DNA of 45,380 nt from a virus (IMGVR_UViG_3300047121_000414:1-45380); one strand, 5' to 3'; shown: positions 32,137 through 40,137, counted from the stretch's first letter. Numbers and translations are program-made. The notes: generated by a model from the sequence alone, not told the origin.

Positions 32137-32913
32137 ATGACGACTGCGATTTCGACGAAGACGATCGACTATCCCGCCCTGCGGGCTGACAGTCGGCAGA
32201 TGCGGATCATCGAGGCGAACCTCGATGGCGAGCCGATGAACGAGCAAGACCTCGTCCGGGTGAAGACCCCGGCGGGCGGTGGGACAAAGTGGACGGTGCC
32301 GGTGAACGGGAATGACGAGTCGTTCGACGAACTCGTCGGCCTGTGCGTCGGCATCGCCAAGCGCGGTGTGCTCTGGCCCCAGGACGACCCGACGGATCAG
32401 CGGCCTGTGATCGTGACGAACGATCTCCTCGTCGGCTACCGCGTGTCGGATGACCTGGGGACCATCGACCCCAAGGCTCTTGAACGGCACCGTATTGGTG
32501 ACCGTCGTTTCGACTGGGCCGCGCTCGCGAACTCCCCGGAGTTCGGCTACGGCTCGGCCCGTGGCGGTGCGGGCAAGCGGTGCAAGGAGAGCCGGATCAT
32601 CGCCATCCTCCGCGAGGGCGACGTTTGGCCGATCCTGGTGACGGTCGGGCCGGGGAGCCTGCGCGGCCTCCTGCCGTTTCTGAAGCGTCTGCCCTCGTTT
32701 CACTTCGAGTGCGTCATCGGGCTGAAGCTCGAGAAGGCGAAAAGCAGCGGCGGCCAGCCGTACAGCGTGATCGTCCCTCGCGTCGTCGGCCTCGTCAGCG
32801 AGGAGCAGGGCGAGGTGGCGCGACGCATCTACGTCGAGCCGCTGAAGCGGATGTTCTCCGCTCCCCCGGCCGGCGCGATCGTCGAGGTCGGCGGCGACCA
32901 CGACGAGGAGTGA
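32137..32913 (+). CDS. phage protein of the LxRVKxPxGGG type, possible DNA-metabolism factor
   Basis: 258 residues. LVRVKTPAGGGTKWTVPV near residue 40, then FGYGSARGGAGKRCKESR near 140, ILVTVGPGSLRGLLPFLKR and GLKLEKAKSSGGQPYSVIV match a widespread phage family I know only as conserved without proven role, usually near replication genes. The Cys pair often present before AKxxG in that family is missing. The ATG at 32137 has AAGGAGAA upstream; CTAC-N7-GAGAAA lies just before and may be a variant of the recurrent motif. A strong terminator follows after 145 bases. Confidence 0.8.
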   Translation: MTTAISTKTIDYPALRADSRQMRIIEANLDGEPMNEQDLVRVKTPAGGGTKWTVPVNGNDESFDELVGLCVGIAKRGVLWPQDDPTDQRPVIVTNDLLVGYRVSDDLGTIDPKALERHRIGDRRFDWAALANSPEFGYGSARGGAGKRCKESRIIAILREGDVWPILVTVGPGSLRGLLPFLKRLPSFHFECVIGLKLEKAKSSGGQPYSVIVPRVVGLVSEEQGEVARRIYVEPLKRMFSAPPAGAIVEVGGDHDEE

Positions 32914-33057
32914 TCACGGCGGCCTGGCCGGAGGCCCAAACCACGACTCATCACCGTGGACCGGCAGGCCCAGCCCGTCAGTGGCGTTGTAACGACGGGA
33001 AGTCTGTCTGACCCTCTGGCGTTTTCCCTTTCCCGCCACGGCAGCGGGCGACCAACG

Positions 33058-33103
33058 CCCCTCCCGGCCCCTGCGACTGCGGGGCCGGGAGGGGGTCTTT
33101 ATC
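33058..33103 (+). terminator. strong terminator-like hairpin, 14-bp stem
   Basis: CCCCTCCCGGCCCC (33058-33071) pairs perfectly with GGGGCCGGGAGGGG (33081-33094) around TGCGACTGC and is followed by GTCTTTAT. It ends the helicase transcription unit. The 145 bases before it (32914-33057) contain no gene; CCCGTC/GACGGG near 32980 could be part of a small structured RNA, but this is not established. Confidence 0.8.
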
Positions 33104-33119
33104 CAAACGGAGTTGGATC

Positions 33120-33437
33120 GTGAAGTTCACCAACAACGAAAAGTCCTACAGTCGAAACAGGAGGCTCTTTAGGGTCGTCTCCTGGTACTGGGAACTCTTG
33201 GAGTCACGCGGTTTCGGCCAGGACCGAGACGGCAAATACGCCGGCCTGGCGCCGCTCCCGCGATGCTCGACGCCCATCGTCGAAGTCAACGACCACAAGG
33301 GGCGTCTCACCGTTTACTGGAATGGCGAGCCTAGCGCCGACGAGAAGCGGTTGATGGAGTTGGCCTGGGTCCATGTCGGCGAAGAGGAAGCATCGGACGT
33401 TTCCCATGTCATCGAGGAGGTGTGCAGTGGCATTTGA
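33120..33437 (+). CDS. small protein before the primase
   Basis: 105 residues from GTG 33120, with GGAG eight bases upstream. The N-terminus is basic (NNEKSYSRNRRLFRVVSWYW), then strands around STPIVEVNDHKGRLTVYW and a helix with DEKRLMELAWVHV. No known family. It overlaps the primase gene by 11 bases and is probably coupled to it. Confidence 0.7.
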   Translation: MKFTNNEKSYSRNRRLFRVVSWYWELLESRGFGQDRDGKYAGLAPLPRCSTPIVEVNDHKGRLTVYWNGEPSADEKRLMELAWVHVGEEEASDVSHVIEEVCSGI

Positions 33438-35232
33438 GTTCGACCCAGACGCCATGTTCAAGGCGTGCGCCCACTACCTGTCGAAAGGTCTAGTCCTCGT
33501 CCGCGTCCACGGCATCTACCCAGACGGCAGATGCACATGCGGCAACCCAGAACACGCCATCGGCAGGGCCGGAGAGCGTAGCGTCGGCAAGCACCCAGTC
33601 GGCACAGACTGGGGCAACCGATGCGCAACGACAGAGGATCAGATTCTGGAATGGCTCGAGGACGGGATTCCGTTCAACGTCGGATGCTTGATGGGGCCGC
33701 GTGGCGGCGTGATCGACAGCGAAGACGACTCCATCGAGGCGAGGAACTACCGCAAGTCGATCGGCATGGACGGCCTGGAAACGCCGACATGGACGAGCGG
33801 AAAGTCCACGCACCAGTTGACGCGATGGGATGACCGGCTCGCCGACTGCAAGGGGACTGACGAGCCTGGCGGCCTTGAGGTTCGCATCGGGGCAGGCGCT
33901 GCCGCGATACAAAGCGTCCTTCCTCCGTCGTGGCACCGCTCCGGTGTGCAGTACGAGTGGAAGCCCGGTTTCACACTTGAAGACGTCGACATCGCGCCGA
34001 CGCCAAAGGAACTCCTCGTCGCCCTGTGCAACAACGTGGGCCGTGGAGCCGGCAGGAAGCAGGAGGGGCCGGTAAGCGCCATCCTGTTTGGAGAGATACC
34101 AGACGGAAAGCGGCACCGGGCGATCCTCCGCTGGACATGGTGCAAGATCGTCAACCAGCGCAACCCGCTGGATCGGATGCAGCAGGAGATATTGACCCGC
34201 GAGGTCATGCTGCTCGCGGAGCACAACTGTCGACCGGCGGCCGACCCGGACCACGTTCGCAACATCATCTCTGACTGCTACGAGCACTACCGCAGGAAGT
34301 CGGAAGCCGGATGGAAGCCAACGGACGATGATTGCACCGAGAAGGCTACCGAGGCTGAGATCACGACGATCGAGCGGGCGGCCGACGAGGAGGCGAAGCC
34401 GAAGGGGCCGCGTGCCGGCAGTGCCTTCGAGCTTTACGGACTCAAGCCTGTGTCGTCGAAGAACGACGCATACGAGCCGGGCGACTGGAGCATCGAGATG
34501 ATCCACTCCGACCCGCCGGAGATCGTCCTGGTTGTCCCCGCGTGGAAATACACCGCCTGCAAGGGCAGAATCCACATGACGCTGGACACGTTCAGGTCCG
34601 CGCCGAAGGTCGCATCTGCGGTATTCAACGCCACCAGGACGTACATCCTCGACGGAGACGGTGGCCGGTGGCACCGAATCTGGAAGGGCCACGACGGCAC
34701 CAAGGAGAACGGCTACGTCAGCACGCCGGGCCTGATGGAACTCCTCATGCAGAAGAAGCGCGAGGAGGATGACATCGAGGTCGGAACCTCCAGCCTCCGG
34801 TACGCCCAACTGGCGGCCTACGTCCTCCAGTCATTCAAGAAGGCCACGAAGCCGCGAGACGAGGAGAAGCCGGAGCCGAACGAGTCTGGACGGCCATGTT
34901 GGGTGACGCCCGACGAGTTGTGGTTCCAGTGGGGGAAGATTTGGGAGGAGATCGGGACGGCCCACGACGTCGCTCCGGGGGAGCGGAACAGGGTCAGGGC
35001 GAAACTCCTTGACGCAATGGCCGCCAGGGATTTCCCGCACAAACGGCACCGCTTTCCAATCGGCCGGCTTGAGTACGTCGTCTTCACCAGGGAGTGGGTG
35101 GCGGCGCTCGAGTCGCTGGCTTCGGGGGCTGAAAACGAATTGCCGGTAAAGGGGGATGGCGATAGGGGGGGCGCCGAAACCGAAAATCACTCACCGTCCA
35201 CCGTCAGTTCGCTGGAAGTTGTTGTTGCATAG
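33427..35232 (+). CDS. bifunctional primase-polymerase (prim-pol)
   Basis: 601 residues from GTG 33427, with GAGGAGG six bases before it. The N-terminal domain has the prim-pol order: YLSKGLVLVRVHG, a small CTCGNPEH site, SVGKHPVGTDWGN, TTEDQILEWLEDG, GVIDSEDDS (catalytic acids, about residue 92-100) and SVLPPSWHRSGVQYEW. It makes primers and may copy DNA. The rest, rich in charged residues, has no P-loop, so the helicase normally fused to or beside such primases is missing here. A C-terminal DUF-like domain (LWFQWGKIWEEI, VRAKLLDAMAARDFPHKR) may bind DNA. Confidence 0.86.
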   Translation: MAFEFDPDAMFKACAHYLSKGLVLVRVHGIYPDGRCTCGNPEHAIGRAGERSVGKHPVGTDWGNRCATTEDQILEWLEDGIPFNVGCLMGPRGGVIDSEDDSIEARNYRKSIGMDGLETPTWTSGKSTHQLTRWDDRLADCKGTDEPGGLEVRIGAGAAAIQSVLPPSWHRSGVQYEWKPGFTLEDVDIAPTPKELLVALCNNVGRGAGRKQEGPVSAILFGEIPDGKRHRAILRWTWCKIVNQRNPLDRMQQEILTREVMLLAEHNCRPAADPDHVRNIISDCYEHYRRKSEAGWKPTDDDCTEKATEAEITTIERAADEEAKPKGPRAGSAFELYGLKPVSSKNDAYEPGDWSIEMIHSDPPEIVLVVPAWKYTACKGRIHMTLDTFRSAPKVASAVFNATRTYILDGDGGRWHRIWKGHDGTKENGYVSTPGLMELLMQKKREEDDIEVGTSSLRYAQLAAYVLQSFKKATKPRDEEKPEPNESGRPCWVTPDELWFQWGKIWEEIGTAHDVAPGERNRVRAKLLDAMAARDFPHKRHRFPIGRLEYVVFTREWVAALESLASGAENELPVKGDGDRGGAETENHSPSTVSSLEVVVA

Positions 35233-35294
35233 GGATTTAAGGTGGACGCCTTGCCTATCTTGACAGGCCGTCACACCGTCACTGGAGGACACGA

Positions 35295-36950
35295 ATGACA
35301 ATCTGCGCAAGAGCGATAGGCGGGGCAGGCACTGGGAAGACCACGATGATGAAAGGCATCGCCGAGAAGGCTCTGGCGAGGCCAGAGATGGCCGGCAATC
35401 CGCTGGCGCTCGGATTCTCGTCCATGACGCGAGCGGCCCGCACAGAGGCAGCCATGCGTTGTGGGAAGGCTTGGGGCGTGCCGCCGGAGGAACTGATGCA
35501 GCACGGGTGGTTCAAGACCGCCCATGCGGTGTGTTTCAAGATGCTGGGGGTGTCACGCGGCGAGATCGTCGGCACCGGGGGCATCGAGGACGCCAAGTGG
35601 GTGTCGGAGGCCGTCGGCAGCGACGTCGCCTTCTCGATGGACGACGATGAGGGCGGCGTCCAGGTCTACACCGGGGACCGGGTCGCGGCGTCGGCCCTGA
35701 ACTACTGGAGCCTGTCGAGGAACCTCGTCATCCCGCTGCGTGAGGTGGTCGAGGCCGACCAAGACCCCGAGGCGCCGTCAGCCGACGAGGTTATCAAGCG
35801 GATCGTGATGTACGAACAGGCCAAGCGGCTGGACGCCAGGGTCGACTTCACCGACCTCCTCGCCCGCTTCAGCGGCGTCCGCTTCGACCCGGAGACGGGG
35901 CCGGACTTCGTGACGCCCGAGGGCGGCGTCCCCGATGACGTCGTGGGGTGGATTTTCGACGAGGCCCAGGACGCCAGCAAACTGCTCGACATGGCCTGCC
36001 GGCGGCTTGTGACCGGAGACGCCTGCAAGTGGGCCTGGCTGGTCGGCGACCCCTATCAGGTTTTGTATTCGTGGTCTGGTGCGAGCGCGGATCACTTCAT
36101 GGCCTGGGACGTTCAGAAACAGTCGATCATGCCGAAGTCGTTCCGCTGCCCGAAGCCGATCATGCAACTCGGCGAACGCTGCCTCCAGCGGCTCCCTGAC
36201 TACTGGGATCGCGGCATCGCCCCAGCCGATCACGACGGCGAGGTTGTGGAGAGCGAGAACTTCGAGGACGACCTGTCCGACCTCCGGCCCGACGAGGACA
36301 CGCTCGTCATCGCCAGGACGAACCGGGACGTCTCCAGGGTCAAGAACATCCTGGAGGACGTCGGCGTGCCGTATCGGTACGTCAAAAGCAAGAACGGGGC
36401 GCAGAACCGCGACAAGGCAATGGGCGGCCTCTGGAACCTCCAGCACGGCAACGGCATCAGCGGCGAGGAGTGGGGGCAGATTCTCGAGGCGCTGCCGTCG
36501 AAGACGACGGATGGACGCGAGTGGCTGGCCCGTGGCAGCAAAGCTCACTGGAAGAAGGGACTCGCGGAGCAGTTCGACCGCGTCTACCCCGAAGACCTCG
36601 GGAACCTAGGTGCAACGGAGCACCTCCGCGACGCGATCGCGTCGGGGGCGTGGAGTGGCCTGCCGGACGGCGGCACAAAGTGGGTGCGGGCCGCGAAGCA
36701 GTGGGGAGTCGAAGCCGTCAGCGAGCCGAAGATTCGCATCGGGACGATTCACGCCAGCAAAGGCATGGAGGCGTCGAAGGTAGTGCTGCTGACGAGCGTG
36801 AACTGGAGGACGCGGGCGTCGGAGGAGAACGATCCCGCCCGGTTCGCGGAGGAGCGGCGGATCGAATACGTCGCCTGCACCCGCGCGAAGCACACGTTGA
36901 TTGTGGCCCATGACCCGAGGTCGAAGAATCGAATGGAGTTGCCCATATGA
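35295..36950 (+). CDS. superfamily 1 helicase, UvrD/Rep type
   Basis: 551 residues. GGAGTGKTT at residues 9-17 (motif I), IFDEAQDAS near 219 (motif II), WLVGDPYQVLYSWSGA near 248 (motif III), SFRCPKPI near 278 (motif IV), IGTIHASKGMEASKVVLL near 480 (motif V) and RIEYVACTRAKHTLIVA near 520 (motif VI) are complete. It should be an ATP-dependent 3'-5' DNA helicase, and may be the replicative or recombination helicase of the phage. TGGAGG lies seven bases before the ATG. Confidence 0.93.
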   Translation: MTICARAIGGAGTGKTTMMKGIAEKALARPEMAGNPLALGFSSMTRAARTEAAMRCGKAWGVPPEELMQHGWFKTAHAVCFKMLGVSRGEIVGTGGIEDAKWVSEAVGSDVAFSMDDDEGGVQVYTGDRVAASALNYWSLSRNLVIPLREVVEADQDPEAPSADEVIKRIVMYEQAKRLDARVDFTDLLARFSGVRFDPETGPDFVTPEGGVPDDVVGWIFDEAQDASKLLDMACRRLVTGDACKWAWLVGDPYQVLYSWSGASADHFMAWDVQKQSIMPKSFRCPKPIMQLGERCLQRLPDYWDRGIAPADHDGEVVESENFEDDLSDLRPDEDTLVIARTNRDVSRVKNILEDVGVPYRYVKSKNGAQNRDKAMGGLWNLQHGNGISGEEWGQILEALPSKTTDGREWLARGSKAHWKKGLAEQFDRVYPEDLGNLGATEHLRDAIASGAWSGLPDGGTKWVRAAKQWGVEAVSEPKIRIGTIHASKGMEASKVVLLTSVNWRTRASEENDPARFAEERRIEYVACTRAKHTLIVAHDPRSKNRMELPI

Positions 36951-37423
36951 ATACCCTACTGTTCGACACATTCATCCCGCCGGAAGAACAGAAACCGTCG
37001 AAGCAAAAGCGCGCGCGCGCGACTGCCGGCCCCCAGCCGGAGGCTGAAGCAGCCCAAAAAAAGCCTCTTATATTTAGGGACATTCGCCCCCTCGGCCGTA
37101 TCGACCACACCTACGCCTGTGCCGACGATGCCTGCGGAGCCGAGTGCCACGACATCCTCGACGAGGATCGCGGCCGGTGGCTCCTGGAGTGCTGTTTCTG
37201 CGGCACGAAGCAGGAGGCGAAGGCGATAGCCGGCGTCATCCAGGAGCCGGCGCCTGACGCATTCCGGTTCCGCGACGGCCGCTACGCCGGCCAGACGCTC
37301 GACGAGGCTGCCGCCACGCCGCGGGGAGCCGACTACCTCGCGTGGGCGGCCGAGAGCCACCCGAGGCCGGCGGTTCGCGAGGCGGTGAAAACTTGGCTTG
37401 CCAAGCGGTCTGGCGGTCTGTAG
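36947..37423 (+). CDS. Cys-containing protein with exonuclease-tail-like domain
   Basis: 158 residues. After a basic, Lys/Arg/Ala-rich start (a GCGCGC microsatellite codes RARA) comes a Cys motif: YACADDACGAECHD with later LECCFCGTK, a likely zinc site. The end, FRFRDGRYAGQTLDEAAATP followed by YLAWAAES, resembles the small domain found at the C-terminus of some ExoX-like exonucleases (G-K-Y-x-G-x-T/S, DYLxW). Function is uncertain. ATGA overlap with the helicase suggests joint action. Confidence 0.72.
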   Translation: MNTLLFDTFIPPEEQKPSKQKRARATAGPQPEAEAAQKKPLIFRDIRPLGRIDHTYACADDACGAECHDILDEDRGRWLLECCFCGTKQEAKAIAGVIQEPAPDAFRFRDGRYAGQTLDEAAATPRGADYLAWAAESHPRPAVREAVKTWLAKRSGGL

Positions 37424-37441
37424 GCTACTACCCACGACAAC
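37421..37441 (+). promoter_or_regulatory. CTAC-N7-GACAAC element before csrA
   Basis: CTAC (37425-37428), seven bases, GACAAC (37436-37441), overlapping the upstream stop TAG. A start seven bases later would remove part of the csrA ribosome site, so for this copy either TAGGCT (37421-37426) serves as the -10 or the element is an operator. Confidence 0.35.
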
Positions 37442-37454
37442 GGAAGGAGCCGTT
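37439..37454 (+). promoter_or_regulatory. hairpin with GGA loop over the csrA ribosome site, probable CsrA site
   Basis: AACGG (37439-37443) pairs with CCGTT (37450-37454) and leaves the loop AAGGAG, which is the Shine-Dalgarno of csrA (ATG at 37459). GGA exposed in a hexaloop on a short stem is the classical target of CsrA proteins, so the protein may repress its own translation. Confidence 0.65.
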
Positions 37455-37458
37455 TCTC

Positions 37459-37620
37459 ATGCTCGTCATCACGCGCCGCAAAGGCGAGAAGGTTCAGATC
37501 GGGCCTGACATCGAGGTCATGGTCACGCGAGTCGCCGACGGCCAGGTGCGTCTGGCGATCAAGGCACCGGACACGACGAAGATCGTGCGGTCGGAGTTGC
37601 AGCAACAGGTGCGGACATGA
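37459..37620 (+). CDS. csrA: CsrA-family RNA-binding regulator
   Basis: 53 residues. MLVITRRKGEKVQIGPDI, then VMVTRVADGQVRLAIKAP, and a helix VRSELQQQV match CsrA, including Arg6-Arg7 in beta-1 at the conserved RNA-binding place and the G-QVR-x-x-I-x-AP core. The helix is shorter than in host CsrA (about 60-70 residues). CsrA dimers bind GGA in leader RNA and change translation or stability. In a phage it may control its own late or early genes, or override host carbon and motility control. Its ribosome site forms a CsrA-type hairpin. Confidence 0.93.
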   Translation: MLVITRRKGEKVQIGPDIEVMVTRVADGQVRLAIKAPDTTKIVRSELQQQVRT

Positions 37621-37715
37621 TCCACCTCTGGCTCAACGTCTCCTGCGTTCTCGCTGCGGCCGGCGTGCTGACGTACTTCTCGCTGCTGCACTGCACGACT
37701 TGGTTTGAGGACTGA
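37617..37715 (+). CDS. 32-aa single-span membrane peptide
   Basis: A short reading overlapping the csrA stop by ATGA and ending two bases before the methyltransferase gene. It encodes an N-terminal hydrophobic span (LWLNVSCVLAAAGVLTYFSL) and a short polar tail ending WFED. The tight fit between two sure genes supports translation, but length gives little power. Role unknown. Confidence 0.55.
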   Translation: MIHLWLNVSCVLAAAGVLTYFSLLHCTTWFED

Positions 37716-37717
37716 CG

Positions 37718-38452
37718 ATGCCGATCCTCGTCGGCGACTGCCTGAAAGTCCTCCCCACGCTCGAGCGCGACAGCGTCGACCTCGTTATCACCGACCCGCC
37801 GTACAACATCGGCATCGACTACGGGGCAGGCGCGAAGGCCGACCGGCGCAAGGACTATGACCTCTGGTGCGAGCGGTGGATCAACTGGTGCTACCGGGCG
37901 CTCAAGCCGCACGGGTCGATGTGGATCATCAGCGGCCAAGAGCACGGCGCTGACATCGACATTGCGATGCGTAATTGCGGCCTGACGATGCGGAACCGGA
38001 TCACCTGGCACGAGACGTTTGGCGTCTACTGCCACAAGAAGTTCGGCCGGTGCTCGCGGCCGATCTACTACGCCGTCAAAGACCCGAAGCACTTCACGTT
38101 TAACGCCGAGGCGGTGACTGTGCCGTCGGCCAGGCAGGAGAAGTACGGCGACCGCCGCGCGAACCCGGCCGGAAAGATCATGGGCGACGTTTGGCAGATC
38201 AACCGCGTCTGCGGAACCTTCCGCGAGCGTGTGGCCGGCGTCCCGACGCAACTGCCCGAGGAGTTGGTCGAGCGGATCGTCCGCGTCTCGAGCAATCCAG
38301 GCGACACGGTGCTCGACCCGTTCGCCGGCTCCGGCACGACGCTGGCGGTCGCCGCCCGGCTGGGCCGCGCCGGCGTCGGGTGCGAACTGAATCCTGACTA
38401 CGCCGCGATCGCGGAGAAGCGTATAGCGGCGGCCTGCGAGGTGGCGGCATGA
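37718..38452 (+). CDS. beta-class DNA methyltransferase, orphan
   Basis: 244 residues. ITDPPYNIG near residue 24-32 is the catalytic motif IV of N6-adenine or N4-cytosine methyltransferases and DPFAGSGTTLA near residue 199-209 the SAM-binding motif I, in the order of the beta class. The middle part is the target recognition region. No restriction endonuclease is adjacent, so it likely protects phage DNA from host restriction or regulates expression. It ends in an ATGA overlap with a small gene. Confidence 0.92.
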   Translation: MPILVGDCLKVLPTLERDSVDLVITDPPYNIGIDYGAGAKADRRKDYDLWCERWINWCYRALKPHGSMWIISGQEHGADIDIAMRNCGLTMRNRITWHETFGVYCHKKFGRCSRPIYYAVKDPKHFTFNAEAVTVPSARQEKYGDRRANPAGKIMGDVWQINRVCGTFRERVAGVPTQLPEELVERIVRVSSNPGDTVLDPFAGSGTTLAVAARLGRAGVGCELNPDYAAIAEKRIAAACEVAA

Positions 38453-38703
38453 CGACGCTCGAAGCTCTCGCCGAACTCAACCCCGACGCCCTCACAGCCG
38501 ACGGCCTTGAGGCGGCCCTGGTTGGCTACACCGTGAACCACCACCACCCGATCGTGGCCGTCTATAACATCGACAAGTGCATTGAAGTTCTCGTCGAGCG
38601 TGACGGCATGACGCCCGAGGAGGCCGACGAGTTTCTGTCGTTCAACACCCTCGGCGCCTACGTCGGCGAGAACGGGCCGCTGTATGTGAGGTTTGAGAAG
38701 TGA
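38449..38703 (+). CDS. small hypothetical protein
   Basis: 84 residues. EALAELNPDALTADGLEAAL, then VNHHHPIVAVYNIDKCIEVL and MTPEEADEFLSFNTLGAYVG. This is the pattern of a small phage family with a central HHHP and a late EEA-x-E-F-x-x-FNT motif, unknown function. Coupled at both ends (ATGA and GTGA overlaps). Confidence 0.78.
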   Translation: MTTLEALAELNPDALTADGLEAALVGYTVNHHHPIVAVYNIDKCIEVLVERDGMTPEEADEFLSFNTLGAYVGENGPLYVRFEK

Positions 38704-39134
38704 ACTGCACCATCCTCCCTCTCGCCGGCCTCGACGCCATCGACATCTCCTACATCGTCAGGCACCTGACGAAGCCGGACAGCGACTTCCAGCGGGCCTT
38801 GCTCGCCGGCCGCCGCCCCGGCGAGATCGCCATCGTGCGGGACCAGGGCGAGATCGTTGGCTGGGCCAGGACGGAAATGTGGACTGAAGGTGACGACGGA
38901 GCCGGCGGCGAGGTGAACTGGGACACGCTGGAGGCGTTCGTGGCAACGAGCCATCGAATGCGAGGCGTCGCCGCATTCGCTGCGGCGGGGCTTGCGGCGA
39001 CTTCGCCATGCTGGAGCGGCATGGGTGTCGCGGTCTTCCACCCGCACATGCTCCTCGTGGCCCGCCGTGCCGGCTTCCACCCGACGCTGTTCGCGAAACA
39101 GGACGTCGTCGAGACGAAGTGGAGCCGCGTGTGA
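38700..39134 (+). CDS. GNAT-like acetyltransferase fold protein
   Basis: 144 residues from GTG 38700. IAIVRDQGEIVGWARTEMW is the beta hairpin, followed by a helix with LEAFVATSHRMRGVAAFAAAG and then VAVFHPHMLLVARRAGFHPTLF, a layout like GNAT domains. The acetyl-CoA binding Q/RxxGxG/A is seen only loosely as HRMRGVA, so activity is uncertain. Similar proteins are common in phages; the substrate is unknown. Confidence 0.7.
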   Translation: MNCTILPLAGLDAIDISYIVRHLTKPDSDFQRALLAGRRPGEIAIVRDQGEIVGWARTEMWTEGDDGAGGEVNWDTLEAFVATSHRMRGVAAFAAAGLAATSPCWSGMGVAVFHPHMLLVARRAGFHPTLFAKQDVVETKWSRV

Positions 39135-39313
39135 TGAAGCGACCCGAACCACCACCGAACGACAAGTTCCGCGTATCGCATGACGCCTTGCCGGCCGTGC
39201 TGCTTGCCATCGCGTGCCTCTTCGTCATAGGCTACTGGTCTGCCCTTCGTGCCGGGGCCGTGCATTGCAACCACGCCTGCTACTGGTGCGGGAAGCCGCT
39301 GGGGGTGAAGTGA
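39134..39313 (+). CDS. small membrane protein with Cys-rich tail
   Basis: 59 residues. A basic N-terminus, one membrane span (ALPAVLLAIACLFVIGYWSA) and an outer or inner tail HCNHACYWCGKPLGVK with two Cys pairs, perhaps metal-binding. TGATG junction with the GNAT-like gene and a one-base overlap with the next gene. Function unknown. Confidence 0.68.
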   Translation: MKRPEPPPNDKFRVSHDALPAVLLAIACLFVIGYWSALRAGAVHCNHACYWCGKPLGVK

Positions 39314-39585
39314 TGGAAAGCATCTGGCAGCCAATCGACACCGCACCAAAAGACGGCACAGACATCCTCGTTGGCTGGTGGTCTGCCGGCGTGTGGTTCG
39401 TGCGAAACGCATGGTGGGACGACGGCTTCGACATCAACATCGGAGCCATCGACCAGACTGGCGAAGGCTGGTGGTATCCGAACACCAGCGTCGGCACCTA
39501 CAAAATCTGCCGCGAGAATAACGCGGTCGACGGCCCGCAGTATTGGATGCCGATGCCGAAGCAGCCGCCGGAGCGCAATGTGTGA
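39313..39585 (+). CDS. DUF551-like protein
   Basis: 90 residues. WQPIDTAPKDGTDILVGWW at the start and YWMPMPKQPP at the end are the signature of DUF551 phage proteins, of unknown role. It lies in a coupled run of small genes with TGATG and GTGTGA junctions. Confidence 0.85.
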   Translation: MESIWQPIDTAPKDGTDILVGWWSAGVWFVRNAWWDDGFDINIGAIDQTGEGWWYPNTSVGTYKICRENNAVDGPQYWMPMPKQPPERNV

Positions 39586-39794
39586 CCGACGACGACCGAA
39601 TCGAGATGATGGCATCGCTGGTGCGGTCGCAGCACTGCCTCCGCGACATCCAGGAGATGTGCGAGTCCGTTGCGGCTACGTCGAGAGAGCTTGGCGGAAC
39701 TGGGCTGTCCTTTGCGCTGCTGATGGTCAAGGAGTCGATCGGCGCGTACTCCAAGGCACTCGCGAAGTTCGTCGAAAGTGCTGTTGACTCGTAG
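39582..39794 (+). CDS. small helical protein
   Basis: 70 residues from GTG 39582, overlapping the DUF551 stop. It is fully helical: DDRIEMMASLVRSQHCLRDI, MCESVAATSRELGG, and FALLMVKESIGAYSKALAKF. No known family. Its stop TAG lies within a promoter-like element, which marks the end of this operon. Confidence 0.68.
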   Translation: MTDDDRIEMMASLVRSQHCLRDIQEMCESVAATSRELGGTGLSFALLMVKESIGAYSKALAKFVESAVDS

Positions 39795-39812
39795 CCTACA
39801 CTCCGCGATATT
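39784..39812 (+). promoter_or_regulatory. TTGACT-N17-GATATT promoter with CTAC spacer motif
   Basis: The clearest copy: TTGACT (39784-39789), 17-base spacer, GATATT (39807-39812), with CTAC at 39796-39799 in the spacer, seven bases before GATATT. It overlaps the previous stop and precedes the secreted 93-aa protein. Confidence 0.65.
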
Positions 39813-39852
39813 GCCTGCCGTTGGTTCGACCCTTCCTTCGGAGCATCTACCC

Positions 39853-40134
39853 GTGAAGAGCATCATCCTTCTGGCGGCCCTGGCCTTCTGCGGCGTGGCG
39901 AACGCCCAGACCGTGATCATCGTCCCCGCCCAGGTCGAGGCCGAGGAGATGGCCCGCACCGGCGTCTTCGGCCACCGTGGCCGGCACGGCCGCTGTCGCG
40001 AGGGCATCGGTTTCTCGACGGTGTCGGCGAGCGATGCCGTGAAGCGCTGCTGCTACCACGGCCAGTTGACGCCGCGCGAGATCGGCGTCGCCAAGGGCCG
40101 CCGTGGCTTCTACGCGGTCATCCGGTACTGGTGA
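39853..40134 (+). CDS. small secreted protein with signal peptide
   Basis: 93 residues from GTG 39853, GGAG about nine bases upstream. The N-terminus KSIILLAALAFCGVANAQ is a clean signal peptide with a likely cut after ANA. The mature part of about 75 residues is basic and has CREGIGFSTVSASDAVKRCC, with the later YHGQLTPREIGVAKG, and three cysteines that could form disulfides. Export from the host before lysis suggests an envelope role such as superinfection exclusion or lysis. No family function known to me. Confidence 0.75.
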   Translation: MKSIILLAALAFCGVANAQTVIIVPAQVEAEEMARTGVFGHRGRHGRCREGIGFSTVSASDAVKRCCYHGQLTPREIGVAKGRRGFYAVIRYW

Positions 40135-40137
40135 GAC

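Noticed and set aside
32580-33011. Plus-strand 143-codon reading beyond the 32137 gene
   Set aside because: Out-of-frame shadow of a well-supported gene with Arg/Pro-rich content.
35233-35294. Full CTAC-N7-GATAT promoter before the UvrD-like helicase
   Set aside because: TGGAC and CCTAT are at the right distance, but the second half is GGCCGT, so it does not fit the motif.
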